Shown: positions 1-8,407 of the stretch, in pieces | How positions within the stretch are numbered: the stretch's first letter is position 1 | Layout of the letters: each line of letters opens with the position of its first letter | Assembly (NCBI RefSeq): GCF_024807845.1 | Contig: NZ_JANUEQ010000002.1 | Location: 496,001-560,000, forward strand | Source: Klebsiella sp. BIGb0407 | Lineage (GTDB): Bacteria > Pseudomonadota > Gammaproteobacteria > Enterobacterales > Enterobacteriaceae | Direction of reading: 5' to 3' | Length of the DNA stretch: 64,000 bases | Position numbers and translations under genes: made by a program | The notes under the pieces: generated by a model | The model's input: the letters and a program-made list of their open reading frames with translations, nothing else | The model's database searches: none | Told to the model about the DNA's origin: nothing

Positions 1-3000
1 ACTTCAGAGTAACCCAGAAGATGCTGATGCCCTGGCAGGTATGGGTTATCTCGCCCAGCGTAGCGGTGACTATCAGGCTGCCTCACAATATTTAAGCCGT
101 TCAGCCAGCCTCGGGGGAGAGGCTTCCGCAGAACGTAAGAAACAGGCTGATGACGCATTATTCTATGGCCAGTTATCCCAGGCTCAGCAAGCTTTCAAGG
201 CGGGTAATGTCAGCCAGGCACTAACGCTGTCGGCCCCTCTGACACAGGCCGCAGGAGAACAAGGCGTCTCGGCGAAACTGTTTCGTGCCGATGTCTTACG
301 CCAGAGTAAAGATTACCCGCAAGCCGAGCTGGCGTTTCGCGATATTATCAGTCTTCAGCCGCAAAATGCCCAGGCACGTGAAAACCTGTATTACGTGCTT
401 AAAGAGCAAAATAAAACCGCCGAAGCCGATACCGTATTACGGACTCTGCCTGCAACAGTGCAAGCCAGACTCCAGCCTCGGGTAGTAACCGGCTTACCGA
501 GTGACCCTATTCGTCAACAAGGTGAACGTCTGGCCGCTGCGGGTAATACCACTGAGGCTATTGCTACGCTACGTCAAGGCGTGACACGTTACCCTAACGA
601 TCCCTGGATGCGTCTGAGTCTCGCCCGCTTATTACAAAAATCAGGTTATGACGGTGAAGCCGCGACCATTATGCAGCCCGCATCTCGTGTCGGCGCAGAT
701 ACCAATTCGTTATATGCCTCAGCGCTGTTTGCCAGTGAGAATGGATCCTGGCCGCAGGCACAGGGCCTGCTATCCAGGATCCCGGCTTCGGCACAAAGTG
801 CGCAGATGCGTGAGCTATCACAACGCGTTAACTACAACCTGAATATTGCCACCGCAGAAAACTACCTTGCTCAGGGTAATACTGTTGCGGCAGCCAATAC
901 CTTGAAAGCACTAGCATCCCGCCCGCCACAGAGTCCGGTTGATGCGGGTAAACTGGCTAAATTGCTAGCCAAGAGTGGTGATGTAACCAGTGCTATCGCA
1001 GTGGTTCGCGGTAATATGCAAAAAGGCGTACAGGGTAACGTCGGCGATTATGCCGATCAGATAGCGGTGCTTAACCAAGCTGGCCTGACCAGTGAAGCCC
1101 AGCGCTTTGTTTCTAATCCGGCATTACAAGCGCGTAGTACGCCAACACAGCTGGCCGATGCACGTATGGGCTATGTTATTAACGAAGCTGATACCCTGCG
1201 TGAACAGGGTAACTATGCTGCGGCCTATGATAAGCTGATCGGTGCCCTGCAAAACGATCCGAAAAATACTGACTTGATGTTTGCCATGGCGCGACTCTAT
1301 CAGTCCGGGAAAATGAATAAAGAAGCGGGTGTCGTCTATGACTACCTGATGACCCACGATACTCCGGATCAAGCTGCCCGTGTGGGAGCGATAAATATCG
1401 CATTAGCTGAAAATAACATTGAACGCGCCAAACAACTGTCGATAGGTTTAAAAACAGACCAATCGCCCGAGCGCCTGTTCCTGTTAGCTCGCCTGGCTGA
1501 AGCCACAGGTAATCACCAGCAGGCACTGACCTATCTGCGTAGCGCTCGTGGCAGATTGTTAGGTATGCAATTAGGCGGCAGCGATGCCACGCCAATGGTC
1601 GACGGAGTGCTACTGGCAGATAATCCATTTATCGGCAATAGTCCTGGTAGCAGTCTACCGGTAACCCATGCCCTGCCATGGCAAGTTACACAGAAAGCCG
1701 CGGATCCTGGCACGGTATTACCGGGCATTATGCGTCCTGACCTGCCACTGGATACTGCTCAGAATCGCATGCTACGCCAGGTCGACGAGATGATGAAAGA
1801 ACTCGACCAAACAACGGGAATGTGGCTCCAGGGTGGTATCAATGTTCGCGGGCGTGATGGTGAGTCCGGCACCAGTAAACTGACGGAAGCCAGAGCGCCT
1901 ATCAGTTGGTCGGCGGTTCCCTTTGGTGAGTCACGCTTTGAATTCACGGCCACGCCAGTGGTACTCAGTAGTGGTAATGCGGCCGGTGATGCCTGGCGCC
2001 GTTATGGTTCCAACCCGCTGTCAAATGCAGCATCGAACATGCTAACTACCATTACGAGTGAACAGAAAGCTATCGCAACAGCTACCGCAACCATGACGGA
2101 TGTGCAGCGAGAAGAGTATTTTGCTGCAAATCCTGGTGCGAAAGCCCTATCCGAAATGGCACCAATAGACAACAAAGACTTCAACCTGGCCAGCGCAGAT
2201 GGTTTAAATAGTCTGAGAAATCTGCTCGGGTATGATGAAGGTAGAGTCGCCCAGTATCTGAAAGCCTCAAACCTTAAGCCTAATGTGAATCAGCCTGGGG
2301 ATTCATCAACTGACTCAAAAAATGCCAGCGGCGTCGAATTGAGCATGGCCTTAACCGGCGATAATTACCGGGCGGATATCGGGACTACGCCATTAGGACA
2401 AGATCTCAATACCGTAGTCGGTGGAATAAGATGGGCACCGAAACTCACTGATTACCTGTCGCTGATCCTCACTGCTGAACGACGGGCAGTAAAAGACAGC
2501 CTGTTGTCTTATGTGGGTCTGGAAGATAGCTACTCTGGTAAAACCTGGGGTCGTGTCACCAAAAACGGCGGTAGTCTGCAACTCAGTTATGATGATGGCG
2601 ATGCCGGTTTCTATGCGGGTGGCGGCGGCTACAGCTATCAGGGTGAAAATGTCGCCAGCAATACCAGTGTCGATGCCGGGGCGGGGGTTTATCTGCGCCC
2701 ATATCATGATAATTATCGCCAGTTACAAACCGGGTTAAGCGTAAGCTGGATGAATTACTCTAAAGACCTGAGCTACTTTACCTTTGGTCAGGGCGGTTAT
2801 TTCAGCCCGCAAAACTATATCAGTATTGCGTTTCCTGTGGAGTACAGCCAAACCTTCAATAACGTAAAAGCAAGATTAGGCGGCTCTCTGGGCTATCAAT
2901 CTTATACTCAGGATGGCAGTGATTACTTCCCGACGAATAAAGTCTGGCAGGATACGCTAGAGGGTGCGGCTCAAAGCGGTTTCGCTAAGGAAGCTCGCCA

Positions 3001-3166
3001 TAATGGCACCACACAAAATGGTATGGGATACTCAATGAAAGCAGGGCTGGATTACAACCTGAATAAAGATATGACAATCGGCGGTGAAGTCGGCTATGAC
3101 ACCTTTGGTAGTTATAACGAGAGCACTGCGGGTGTTTATTTCCGTTATATGCTGGGAAGAAATTAA
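1..3166 (+). CDS. bcsC: Cellulose synthase outer-membrane subunit BcsC (5' truncated by window)
   Basis: The reading frame is open from base 2, so the true start lies upstream; about 1,054 residues are visible. The N-terminal two thirds are helical TPR repeats (for example around bases 160-1500: A-x-G-x-x-x-A-L-type repeats, 'YPQAELAFRDIISLQPQNAQA', 'NYAAAYDKLIGALQNDPKN'). The last ~330 residues are glycine/aromatic-rich alternating strands typical of the BCSC_C outer-membrane beta-barrel. Family role: periplasmic TPR scaffold plus barrel that exports the beta-1,4-glucan made by BcsA/BcsB. The stop codon overlaps the bcsD start (TAATG), so the two are translationally coupled. bcsA and bcsB are expected just upstream of the window. 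Confidence 0.95.
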   Translation, partial: LQSNPEDADALAGMGYLAQRSGDYQAASQYLSRSASLGGEASAERKKQADDALFYGQLSQAQQAFKAGNVSQALTLSAPLTQAAGEQGVSAKLFRADVLRQSKDYPQAELAFRDIISLQPQNAQARENLYYVLKEQNKTAEADTVLRTLPATVQARLQPRVVTGLPSDPIRQQGERLAAAGNTTEAIATLRQGVTRYPNDPWMRLSLARLLQKSGYDGEAATIMQPASRVGADTNSLYASALFASENGSWPQAQGLLSRIPASAQSAQMRELSQRVNYNLNIATAENYLAQGNTVAAANTLKALASRPPQSPVDAGKLAKLLAKSGDVTSAIAVVRGNMQKGVQGNVGDYADQIAVLNQAGLTSEAQRFVSNPALQARSTPTQLADARMGYVINEADTLREQGNYAAAYDKLIGALQNDPKNTDLMFAMARLYQSGKMNKEAGVVYDYLMTHDTPDQAARVGAINIALAENNIERAKQLSIGLKTDQSPERLFLLARLAEATGNHQQALTYLRSARGRLLGMQLGGSDATPMVDGVLLADNPFIGNSPGSSLPVTHALPWQVTQKAADPGTVLPGIMRPDLPLDTAQNRMLRQVDEMMKELDQTTGMWLQGGINVRGRDGESGTSKLTEARAPISWSAVPFGESRFEFTATPVVLSSGNAAGDAWRRYGSNPLSNAASNMLTTITSEQKAIATATATMTDVQREEYFAANPGAKALSEMAPIDNKDFNLASADGLNSLRNLLGYDEGRVAQYLKASNLKPNVNQPGDSSTDSKNASGVELSMALTGDNYRADIGTTPLGQDLNTVVGGIRWAPKLTDYLSLILTAERRAVKDSLLSYVGLEDSYSGKTWGRVTKNGGSLQLSYDDGDAGFYAGGGGYSYQGENVASNTSVDAGAGVYLRPYHDNYRQLQTGLSVSWMNYSKDLSYFTFGQGGYFSPQNYISIAFPVEYSQTFNNVKARLGGSLGYQSYTQDGSDYFPTNKVWQDTLEGAAQSGFAKEARHNGTTQNGMGYSMKAGLDYNLNKDMTIGGEVGYDTFGSYNESTAGVYFRYMLGRN

Positions 3167-3651
3167 TGACATTGAATATTGATAATAGTGCATTACTGGC
3201 ATGGATCCAGCGCCAGCAAACGCCACCAGGCTGGTTCGATCTATTAACAATTATGATTGATTCCATGGCTGATAACGCCAGCGAACAACAAAGCCGCCCT
3301 TTCTTATTGCAAATGGGCGATAAGTTAGCTCAGCGCTATCCGTTAAGCACCTCGGAAACCGTTGCTGAACTGGAAAACAATATCAACCAGCATCTAAGTC
3401 ATTTTGGCTGGGGTTGTGTTGATATTACGGCGACAGAAACCGCATTAATGCTGCATCACCAGGCTCTACCTGTCAGCCATGACCAGGACGAAGAGCGGTT
3501 AAATCGCTGGTGTAATGCGTTCAGTACCATTCTGGAAGGTGTTTATTCGCGCTGGTTACAGCAACAAGGGGGAGAAGCTCACGTCATTGTTACACGTGAT
3601 AGCGTACTTTCATTATCTGAGATTCAATTCCGCTATCATAATCCACAATGA
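3166..3651 (+). CDS. bcsD: Cellulose synthase subunit BcsD
   Basis: This 161-residue protein has the size and character of the BcsD family: no signal peptide, mixed alpha/beta, central 'HFGWGCVDI' segment. In Komagataeibacter, BcsD forms a periplasmic ring that aligns glucan chains during crystallisation; its presence marks a BcsD-type cellulose operon, unlike the E. coli bcsEFG type. The ATG shares its A with the bcsC stop, and its own stop overlaps the next ATG (ATGA), so bcsC-bcsD-bcsZ form one coupled unit. Identity rests on size, position and general similarity; the family is not strongly conserved. Confidence 0.85.
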   Translation: MTLNIDNSALLAWIQRQQTPPGWFDLLTIMIDSMADNASEQQSRPFLLQMGDKLAQRYPLSTSETVAELENNINQHLSHFGWGCVDITATETALMLHHQALPVSHDQDEERLNRWCNAFSTILEGVYSRWLQQQGGEAHVIVTRDSVLSLSEIQFRYHNPQ

Positions 3652-4652
3652 GCCTGACTATGCGAACCCCGTTTCGGACTGCATTAATCCTGGTGATGAC
3701 GCTTCTGTTTTCTGTATTTGCCCAGGCTGGCACCGCCTGGGATGTCTATAAAGCCCGTTTTTTAATGCCTGACGGGCGTATAGTTGATACGGGTAATAAA
3801 AATATTTCGCACAGTGAAGGGCAAGGTTTTGCCATGCTGGGTGCCGTTGCCAATAACGACAGAGAAGCCTTTGATAAGTTATGGCTCTGGACCAAGCAAA
3901 CGCTTCAGAATAAAGACAGTGGTCTGTTTTACTGGCGTTATAATCCCGCCTCTGCCGATCCTATTGTTGATAAAAATAATGCCACTGATGGTGATACCCT
4001 GATTGCCTGGGCATTATTGCAGGCGGAAGCTCGCTGGCATGATAAGCAATATGGCAAAGAGTCAGATAAAATAACCAAATCTCTGCTGGCGCATATGGTT
4101 ATTGATTACGCGGGTTATAAGGTAATGCTTCCTGGTAAAGACGGCTTTAATCACAACAGTGAAGTGATTCTTAATCCATCCTATTTTGTTTTCCCGGCCT
4201 GGAATGCCTTTGCAAAACGTAGTCATTTACAAGTCTGGCAAACGCTGATGAAAGACAGCCAGACCTTGTTAGGTCATATGGGACTGGGTGTGGCTAATTT
4301 ACCGACTGACTGGGTAGCATTGCGCGCTGACGGACAGCTATCACCCGCGAAAGATTGGCCACCGCGGATGAGTTACGATGCGATACGTATCCCGCTCTAC
4401 CTCTACTGGTATGATAAACAGTCCCCGCTACTCCAGCCATGGCGTAATTGGTTCGGTCAGTTCAGTCGTCTGGAAACACCGGCCTGGGTGAACGTGGTCA
4501 ATAACGAAAAAGCCCCTTATATGATGGCTGGCGGACTGCTAGCAGTACGTGACTTAACCATGGGTGAAAGTTTAACTGAACCAGTAATCACCACTAAAGA
4601 AGACTATTACTCAGCAAGCCTGAGTATGCTGGTATGGCTGGCTTATCAATAA
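3648..4652 (+). CDS. bcsZ: Periplasmic endo-1,4-beta-glucanase BcsZ (GH8)
   Basis: 334 residues; a signal peptide is visible (MRTPFRTALILVMTLLFSVFAQA, cleavage near residue 27). The GH8 catalytic acid is the Glu in 'HSEGQGF' (about residue 57), followed by the conserved 'AFDKLWLWTKQTL', 'GLFYWRYNP' and 'ATDGDTLIAWAL' segments. The enzyme cuts beta-1,4-glucan in the periplasm and is needed for normal cellulose export in the family. The annotated ATG overlaps the bcsD stop; a second in-frame ATG at 3660 would give a shorter signal peptide and is a possible start. Likely the last gene of the bcs operon: a small hairpin follows and the next gene has its own ribosome binding site. Confidence 0.93.
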   Translation: MSLTMRTPFRTALILVMTLLFSVFAQAGTAWDVYKARFLMPDGRIVDTGNKNISHSEGQGFAMLGAVANNDREAFDKLWLWTKQTLQNKDSGLFYWRYNPASADPIVDKNNATDGDTLIAWALLQAEARWHDKQYGKESDKITKSLLAHMVIDYAGYKVMLPGKDGFNHNSEVILNPSYFVFPAWNAFAKRSHLQVWQTLMKDSQTLLGHMGLGVANLPTDWVALRADGQLSPAKDWPPRMSYDAIRIPLYLYWYDKQSPLLQPWRNWFGQFSRLETPAWVNVVNNEKAPYMMAGGLLAVRDLTMGESLTEPVITTKEDYYSASLSMLVWLAYQ

Positions 4653-4686
4653 CGTGTTCAGTGCTTTTTCCGCTTGATATGAGCTG

Positions 4687-4704
4687 CGCTATCATCTGAT
4701 AGCG
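4687..4704 (+). terminator. Small hairpin after bcsZ
   Basis: A perfect 7-bp inverted repeat (CGCTATC / GATAGCG) with a 4-nt loop lies 35 bp after the bcsZ stop. There is no T-run, so it may be an RNA-stabilising or weak terminator structure at the end of the bcs operon. Confidence 0.35.
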
Positions 4705-4802
4705 TTCGCTCACCTGTCATCAATGATGCCAGCCTGCACAGCCATCCAGACCTGATTCTTCGCATCAACACTTCTGCAAATAACATATTGTAAGGAATTA
4801 CC

Positions 4803-5915
4803 TTGAGCACCCATAACGAGAAGTTTATCAAAGAGATTCAGTGGTCCTGCCTGCATATGACCCGCACCCTGAAACAAGTTGAATCGCTCCCCGACCTTAG
4901 CCATGTCCGTATCGCCTGTAACATGCATCTCGACTTAAAAATGATCCCGTTAGTAGAGGGATTACTGAAGAAAAATGCACGTGTCTTTTTAACGACCTGC
5001 AACCCAACCACCGTACAAGACGATGTCGTGGCTTATTTGGTTGCTGCAGGCGCTGAAGCCTGCGCCTGGCGTAATATGAGCGATGCTGACTGGCATGACT
5101 CCTGGGAAAAAGCGATTGACTGGCGTCCAACGCATCTGTGTGAAATGGGAGCTGATATCACGACTCTGCTACATCAGCGTGGCAAGTTTGGCGATGTTGT
5201 TGCCTGCCTGGAAGCGACAGGTTCCGGGGTCAGCCGCCTGCCCTCTTCACGTCCAGGCTACCCTATCTTTAACTGGGATGATTTACCGGTTAAAGAAGGC
5301 CTGCATAACCGCCATATGGTCGGTTTAACCGCCTGGCAAACCTTCTTCCAGACCACGCACCTGACCCTTCATGAAAAAAGAGTCCTGGTGATTGGCTATG
5401 GTCTGGTAGGCCAAGGCGTTGCCGCTTCGGCGAAAGCCTACGGAGGACAGGTGATGGTGGCAGAGCGTTGCCCGGCCCGTCGCTTACAGGCTGCATACGA
5501 TGGCTGGCATGTGGTTGAAATAGAAGACGTGATTACCACAACCGATGTCATAGCGACCGCGACCGGCGCTAAAAAGGTTCTGAATGCCACGTTGCTCGAC
5601 CAGGCAAAAGACGGCGTCTTCATACTGAACGTCGGTCATGTTGCCGAAGAGATTGACTGTGAATACCTGAAGCAATATCCCAACCAGGAAGTGATGCCGT
5701 TTATTAATGCTTATAGCTTGCAGGGTAAGACGCTGTATTTAATGGCTAACGGCTCAATGCTGAACCTTACCGCCGGATTTGGTGACAGCCTGAATGCTTT
5801 TGATGTCACACTTGCCGTTATGGCCAGCGGCATCAAACATATCGTTACCGAAGGGCAAACGGCAGAACCTGCTGTCTATTTACTGCCCCAAGGGGTCTGG
5901 GAAAAGGCGCTTTAG
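4803..5915 (+). CDS. Adenosylhomocysteinase-like NAD-dependent protein
   Basis: 370 residues from a TTG start, chosen because AAGGAA lies just upstream at about 4792 and no in-frame ATG precedes conserved sequence. The fold is SAH hydrolase: 'EATGSGVSRL' (cf. EETTTGV-RL), the NAD-binding 'VLVIGYGLVGQGVA' Rossmann motif (residues ~198-211) and 'NVGHVAEEID' (cf. GHFDVEID). Compared with the family as I recall it, the protein is short (usual ~430-470), the catalytic Lys/Asp pair in the 'K-S-K-F-D-N' segment appears replaced ('VKEGLHN'), the substrate-binding His in 'HMT' looks replaced, and the C-terminal 'Y-R-Y' tail is absent. It is probably an NAD-binding relative with another substrate, not a working SAH hydrolase. 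It stands alone between bcsZ and the lipoprotein gene. Confidence 0.75.
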   Translation: MSTHNEKFIKEIQWSCLHMTRTLKQVESLPDLSHVRIACNMHLDLKMIPLVEGLLKKNARVFLTTCNPTTVQDDVVAYLVAAGAEACAWRNMSDADWHDSWEKAIDWRPTHLCEMGADITTLLHQRGKFGDVVACLEATGSGVSRLPSSRPGYPIFNWDDLPVKEGLHNRHMVGLTAWQTFFQTTHLTLHEKRVLVIGYGLVGQGVAASAKAYGGQVMVAERCPARRLQAAYDGWHVVEIEDVITTTDVIATATGAKKVLNATLLDQAKDGVFILNVGHVAEEIDCEYLKQYPNQEVMPFINAYSLQGKTLYLMANGSMLNLTAGFGDSLNAFDVTLAVMASGIKHIVTEGQTAEPAVYLLPQGVWEKAL

Positions 5916-5964
5916 TATTATTCCAAGCCTGACTGTCCCTTCATAAAACGAGAGCGGCATAGAG

Positions 5965-5997
5965 ATTTCAGAAGCGATAATCACTTGCTTCTGAAAT
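5965..5997 (+). terminator. Stem-loop after the SAH-hydrolase-like gene
   Basis: A perfect 11-bp inverted repeat (ATTTCAGAAGC / GCTTCTGAAAT) with an 11-nt loop begins 50 bp after the stop codon at 5915. A clean T-run is missing, so it may be a transcript-end structure rather than a classical intrinsic terminator. Confidence 0.5.
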
Positions 5998-6375
5998 TGT
6001 CATTTTCCGCAAGCAAACCCGGCAGCCCTGCGTTTTTTGAACAACATCTCAATTTAACAGCAACTTTGTAGTTATTGTCTTTATCCTCAAAAAAACGCTT
6101 GATAATTTCCATAAGGCTCCTACAATCCCAAAATAAGGTTAGTCAAAATAGTATGGCTACACTGTTCCCATTCGCCAGTAACATTATTATCACTCTATAA
6201 TTTCAGCATCGATTTCTGATGAGCTGGAACTATTAATATATTTCGTGAAGTTTCTCTTTCAAAAAAAGTTGTTATCAATAATCTCTTCCCATTTATAAAA
6301 TAATTTAATTAAAAAATTCATTATCATAGATATATTCTTATTTTATTACTAAAACAATTAATAATGGGGAATGCA
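5998..6375. other. AT-rich intergenic region upstream of the lipoprotein gene
   Basis: About 380 bp without a credible gene. Base composition falls sharply compared with the flanking core genes, reaching nearly pure A/T in 6235-6360. It must hold the promoter of the following gene, but AT-richness makes any single -10/-35 pair unconvincing. No repeat or RNA gene recognised. Confidence 0.5.
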
Positions 6376-7719
6376 ATGAAAAAATTACTCCACTTTATTT
6401 TATTTATAAATATTACACTTTTATCTGGCTGTAGTGTTCTTGATGATAACTATCCTGAATTAAGAACAAAAGAACAGGTAAGAACCACCGTTGTCAATAA
6501 CACGGAATATAGCCTTGCGGTAATAAATAAAAATCTTTCGTGGGGGCGATGGGTGAAACAGCCATCTTCTGTTATTCCTGAATATGGCAGAGACCACTTT
6601 ATCAGCAGGGGAACCTCTCTGGCAGGTACAGAAGGAACCGTTGAATACTCTATTTACGCCGGTTCTTTCAAAATCTATTGGGATTATACTCATTGGGGCC
6701 GGAGAAACCATTATGTTGTGACAAATGACCAAAAACAACTCTATGATATATATTGCTATGGTTGTAATACAAATGATTTCACTATCTATGTAAATCAAAA
6801 AACAAACTCTTTAAATTATAATATTCTTATCATGTCAGACCCTCAGGCCTGGAGATTAGATATAGCCGGTAATAATCCTAATAAAGACAAGTCTCAATGG
6901 GAATCGGTAAATCAAAAAGTCGTAAAGAGTATCAATTTACTAAATAGTACTAATCATTTCATGTTTGGTATCGTCAATGGCGACATCACTGAGTTTGGCA
7001 GAAGAGCTACACGAAGTAGTTTCGATGCGGTCTATACTCATAAAATTCCTTTCCCGTTACTTATAGGGTTAGGTAATCACGATTATGCCAATAATGTTAA
7101 TGATTGTGCAGACCCCCTGATGTCCAATTTTAGTATGAATGCTTGTGCACGAGACTCTGTCTTTGACCTCAGTAAGAGGATTGATAAATACGAGCACCTA
7201 TTAAGTGATTTCTCTTCCGACTATGATAAAAAGAATCAAACAGGAAGCCTTGGATATTCCTGGAGTATAGGTCCTATGCACTTTGTTCAGTTGAATAATT
7301 ATCCAACCTATCAGGTGGAACTTGACCATTATGCAAATAAAAGTATCTATATTACTCCGTCAATAGATTGGCTGGAAGAGGATTTAAAAAAGGCCTTCTC
7401 ACGAGGAAAAGCAACCATTTTAAATTTTCATGATGCCTATCATCATTTTAGAAAAAATACAAATGAAAGAGACAAAATTAGATTAGAAGAAATAATAAAG
7501 AAATATAATGTTATCGCCATATTCTCCGGACATTCCCATCACGCTAGCGAAACGACGGATAATTTTCTATCTGGAGTAAAACATTATAATAGCGGGGCTT
7601 TATATCAAGGGGATTATTTGTTCGTAAAAGTTAAGGGAAAATGTATTGATGTATCAGTCTATAACGGTCTGTCTGGCGATCCTCGAAAAATAAAAGATTT
7701 ATATGGTATATGTGGTTAA
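6376..7719 (+). CDS. Secreted lipoprotein: aegerolysin-like domain plus calcineurin-like phosphoesterase
   Basis: 447 residues from the ATG at 6376, preferred over the in-frame ATG at 6364 because GGGGA sits 6 nt before it and the signal peptide then starts MKKLL. The lipobox is L16-S-G-C19; position +2 is Ser, so outer-membrane sorting is likely. Residues ~37-125 resemble aegerolysins: a 'NNTEYSLAV' strand, 'SWGRW', 'GTEGTVEYSI', then 'IYWDYTHWG'. Residues ~148-425 carry metallophosphoesterase motifs: D155-x-Q157, G202-D203, G233-N-H-D236, H352 and G385-H-S-H388. Aegerolysins bind membrane sphingolipids, notably ceramide phosphoethanolamine of invertebrates; the phosphoesterase could act on a lipid headgroup (inference). 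The AT-rich composition suggests horizontal acquisition. The phosphoesterase fold is secure; the aegerolysin call is by motif resemblance. Confidence 0.7.
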   Translation: MKKLLHFILFINITLLSGCSVLDDNYPELRTKEQVRTTVVNNTEYSLAVINKNLSWGRWVKQPSSVIPEYGRDHFISRGTSLAGTEGTVEYSIYAGSFKIYWDYTHWGRRNHYVVTNDQKQLYDIYCYGCNTNDFTIYVNQKTNSLNYNILIMSDPQAWRLDIAGNNPNKDKSQWESVNQKVVKSINLLNSTNHFMFGIVNGDITEFGRRATRSSFDAVYTHKIPFPLLIGLGNHDYANNVNDCADPLMSNFSMNACARDSVFDLSKRIDKYEHLLSDFSSDYDKKNQTGSLGYSWSIGPMHFVQLNNYPTYQVELDHYANKSIYITPSIDWLEEDLKKAFSRGKATILNFHDAYHHFRKNTNERDKIRLEEIIKKYNVIAIFSGHSHHASETTDNFLSGVKHYNSGALYQGDYLFVKVKGKCIDVSVYNGLSGDPRKIKDLYGICG

Positions 7720-7764
7720 TGGTCAGATGTTGAGAGAAGCAGCTTTTCGCCAAATCACAGATAC

Positions 7765-7790
7765 AAAAAAACCCGCCTTGGCGGGTTTTT
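7765..7790. terminator. Bidirectional intrinsic terminator
   Basis: AAAAAAACCCGCC-TTG-GGCGGG-TTTTT: a short GC stem flanked by an A-run and a T-run, placed between two convergent genes (lipoprotein ending 7719 and cold-shock gene ending 7813), so it can serve both. Confidence 0.9.
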
Positions 7791-7812
7791 AGCTTACTTA
7801 ACGAGGGCTGAA

Positions 7813-8025
7813 TTACAGCGCAACAACGTTAGCAGCAGCAGGGCCTTTAGCACCATTCTCGATGGTGAACTCAACTTTCTGGCCTTCGTCGAGAGTTTTG
7901 AAGCTGTCGCTCTGGATTGCAGAGAAATGTACGAATACATCTTTGCTGCCATCAGTTGGAGAAATGAAGCCGAAACCTTTCTCAGCGTTGAACCATTTTA
8001 CCAAACCAGTCATTTTGTTAGACAT
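7813..8025 (-). CDS. CspA-family cold-shock protein
   Basis: 70 residues starting [20 protein letters not shown], with both RNA-binding motifs visible (K-G-F-G-F-I and V-F-V-H-F). The start is at 8025, preceded by AAAAAGG; a longer in-frame extension to 8055 ([10 protein letters not shown]) is upstream leader, not part of the family. Single-domain nucleic-acid chaperone that melts RNA secondary structure in the cytoplasm. Closest by memory to E. coli CspG/CspA, but which paralog cannot be decided, so no symbol is given. Confidence 0.95.
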   Translation of the reverse strand: MSNKMTGLVKWFNAEKGFGFISPTDGSKDVFVHFSAIQSDSFKTLDEGQKVEFTIENGAKGPAAANVVAL

Positions 8026-8407
8026 AAATATTACCTTTTTCATTTTCTTAGCCACTATACGCGGCGAACACGGTCTGTTCAGCAGAGTTGGACTTAATCT
8101 GGCACTTAGGAGGAGACTCGAGAAAAAGGGATATCTAAGATAGCGCTTGAACTGAGGACTGCTTTACTAAAACTGCTTTCATAAGGTCTGTGTTCCAAAC
8201 CGCCGCTATTTACTCATATCTCTAAGCTTTTAGCAATGCTAATTTTTCGAACTGACAACATAAGAGATATAACAGGAAGTAATTTAACGGTTAACTGTCG
8301 AAAAAAATAGTAATAAGGGGCATAAATGAGGCGAAAATCACTAAAAATAAAAATGGAAGATCTTTTAAAAGCAGACCGATCGCCAATCTGCTTTTGCTGT
8401 CCAAGCC
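8026..8407 (-). other. Cold-shock gene 5' leader region and aer 3' flank
   Basis: Around 380 bp lie between the cold-shock start codon and the aer stop. cspA-family genes usually have long structured 5' UTRs, and the ~150 bp upstream of 8025 would be that leader on the minus strand. I could not find a convincing cold-box match. The rest (8200-8400) is AT-rich with no gene I would support; a 61-codon plus-strand frame at 8326 runs into the end of aer and looks random. Confidence 0.4.

Noticed and set aside
1179..1628. 149-codon minus-strand frame inside bcsC
   Set aside because: Antisense to strongly conserved TPR coding sequence, with no ribosome binding site.
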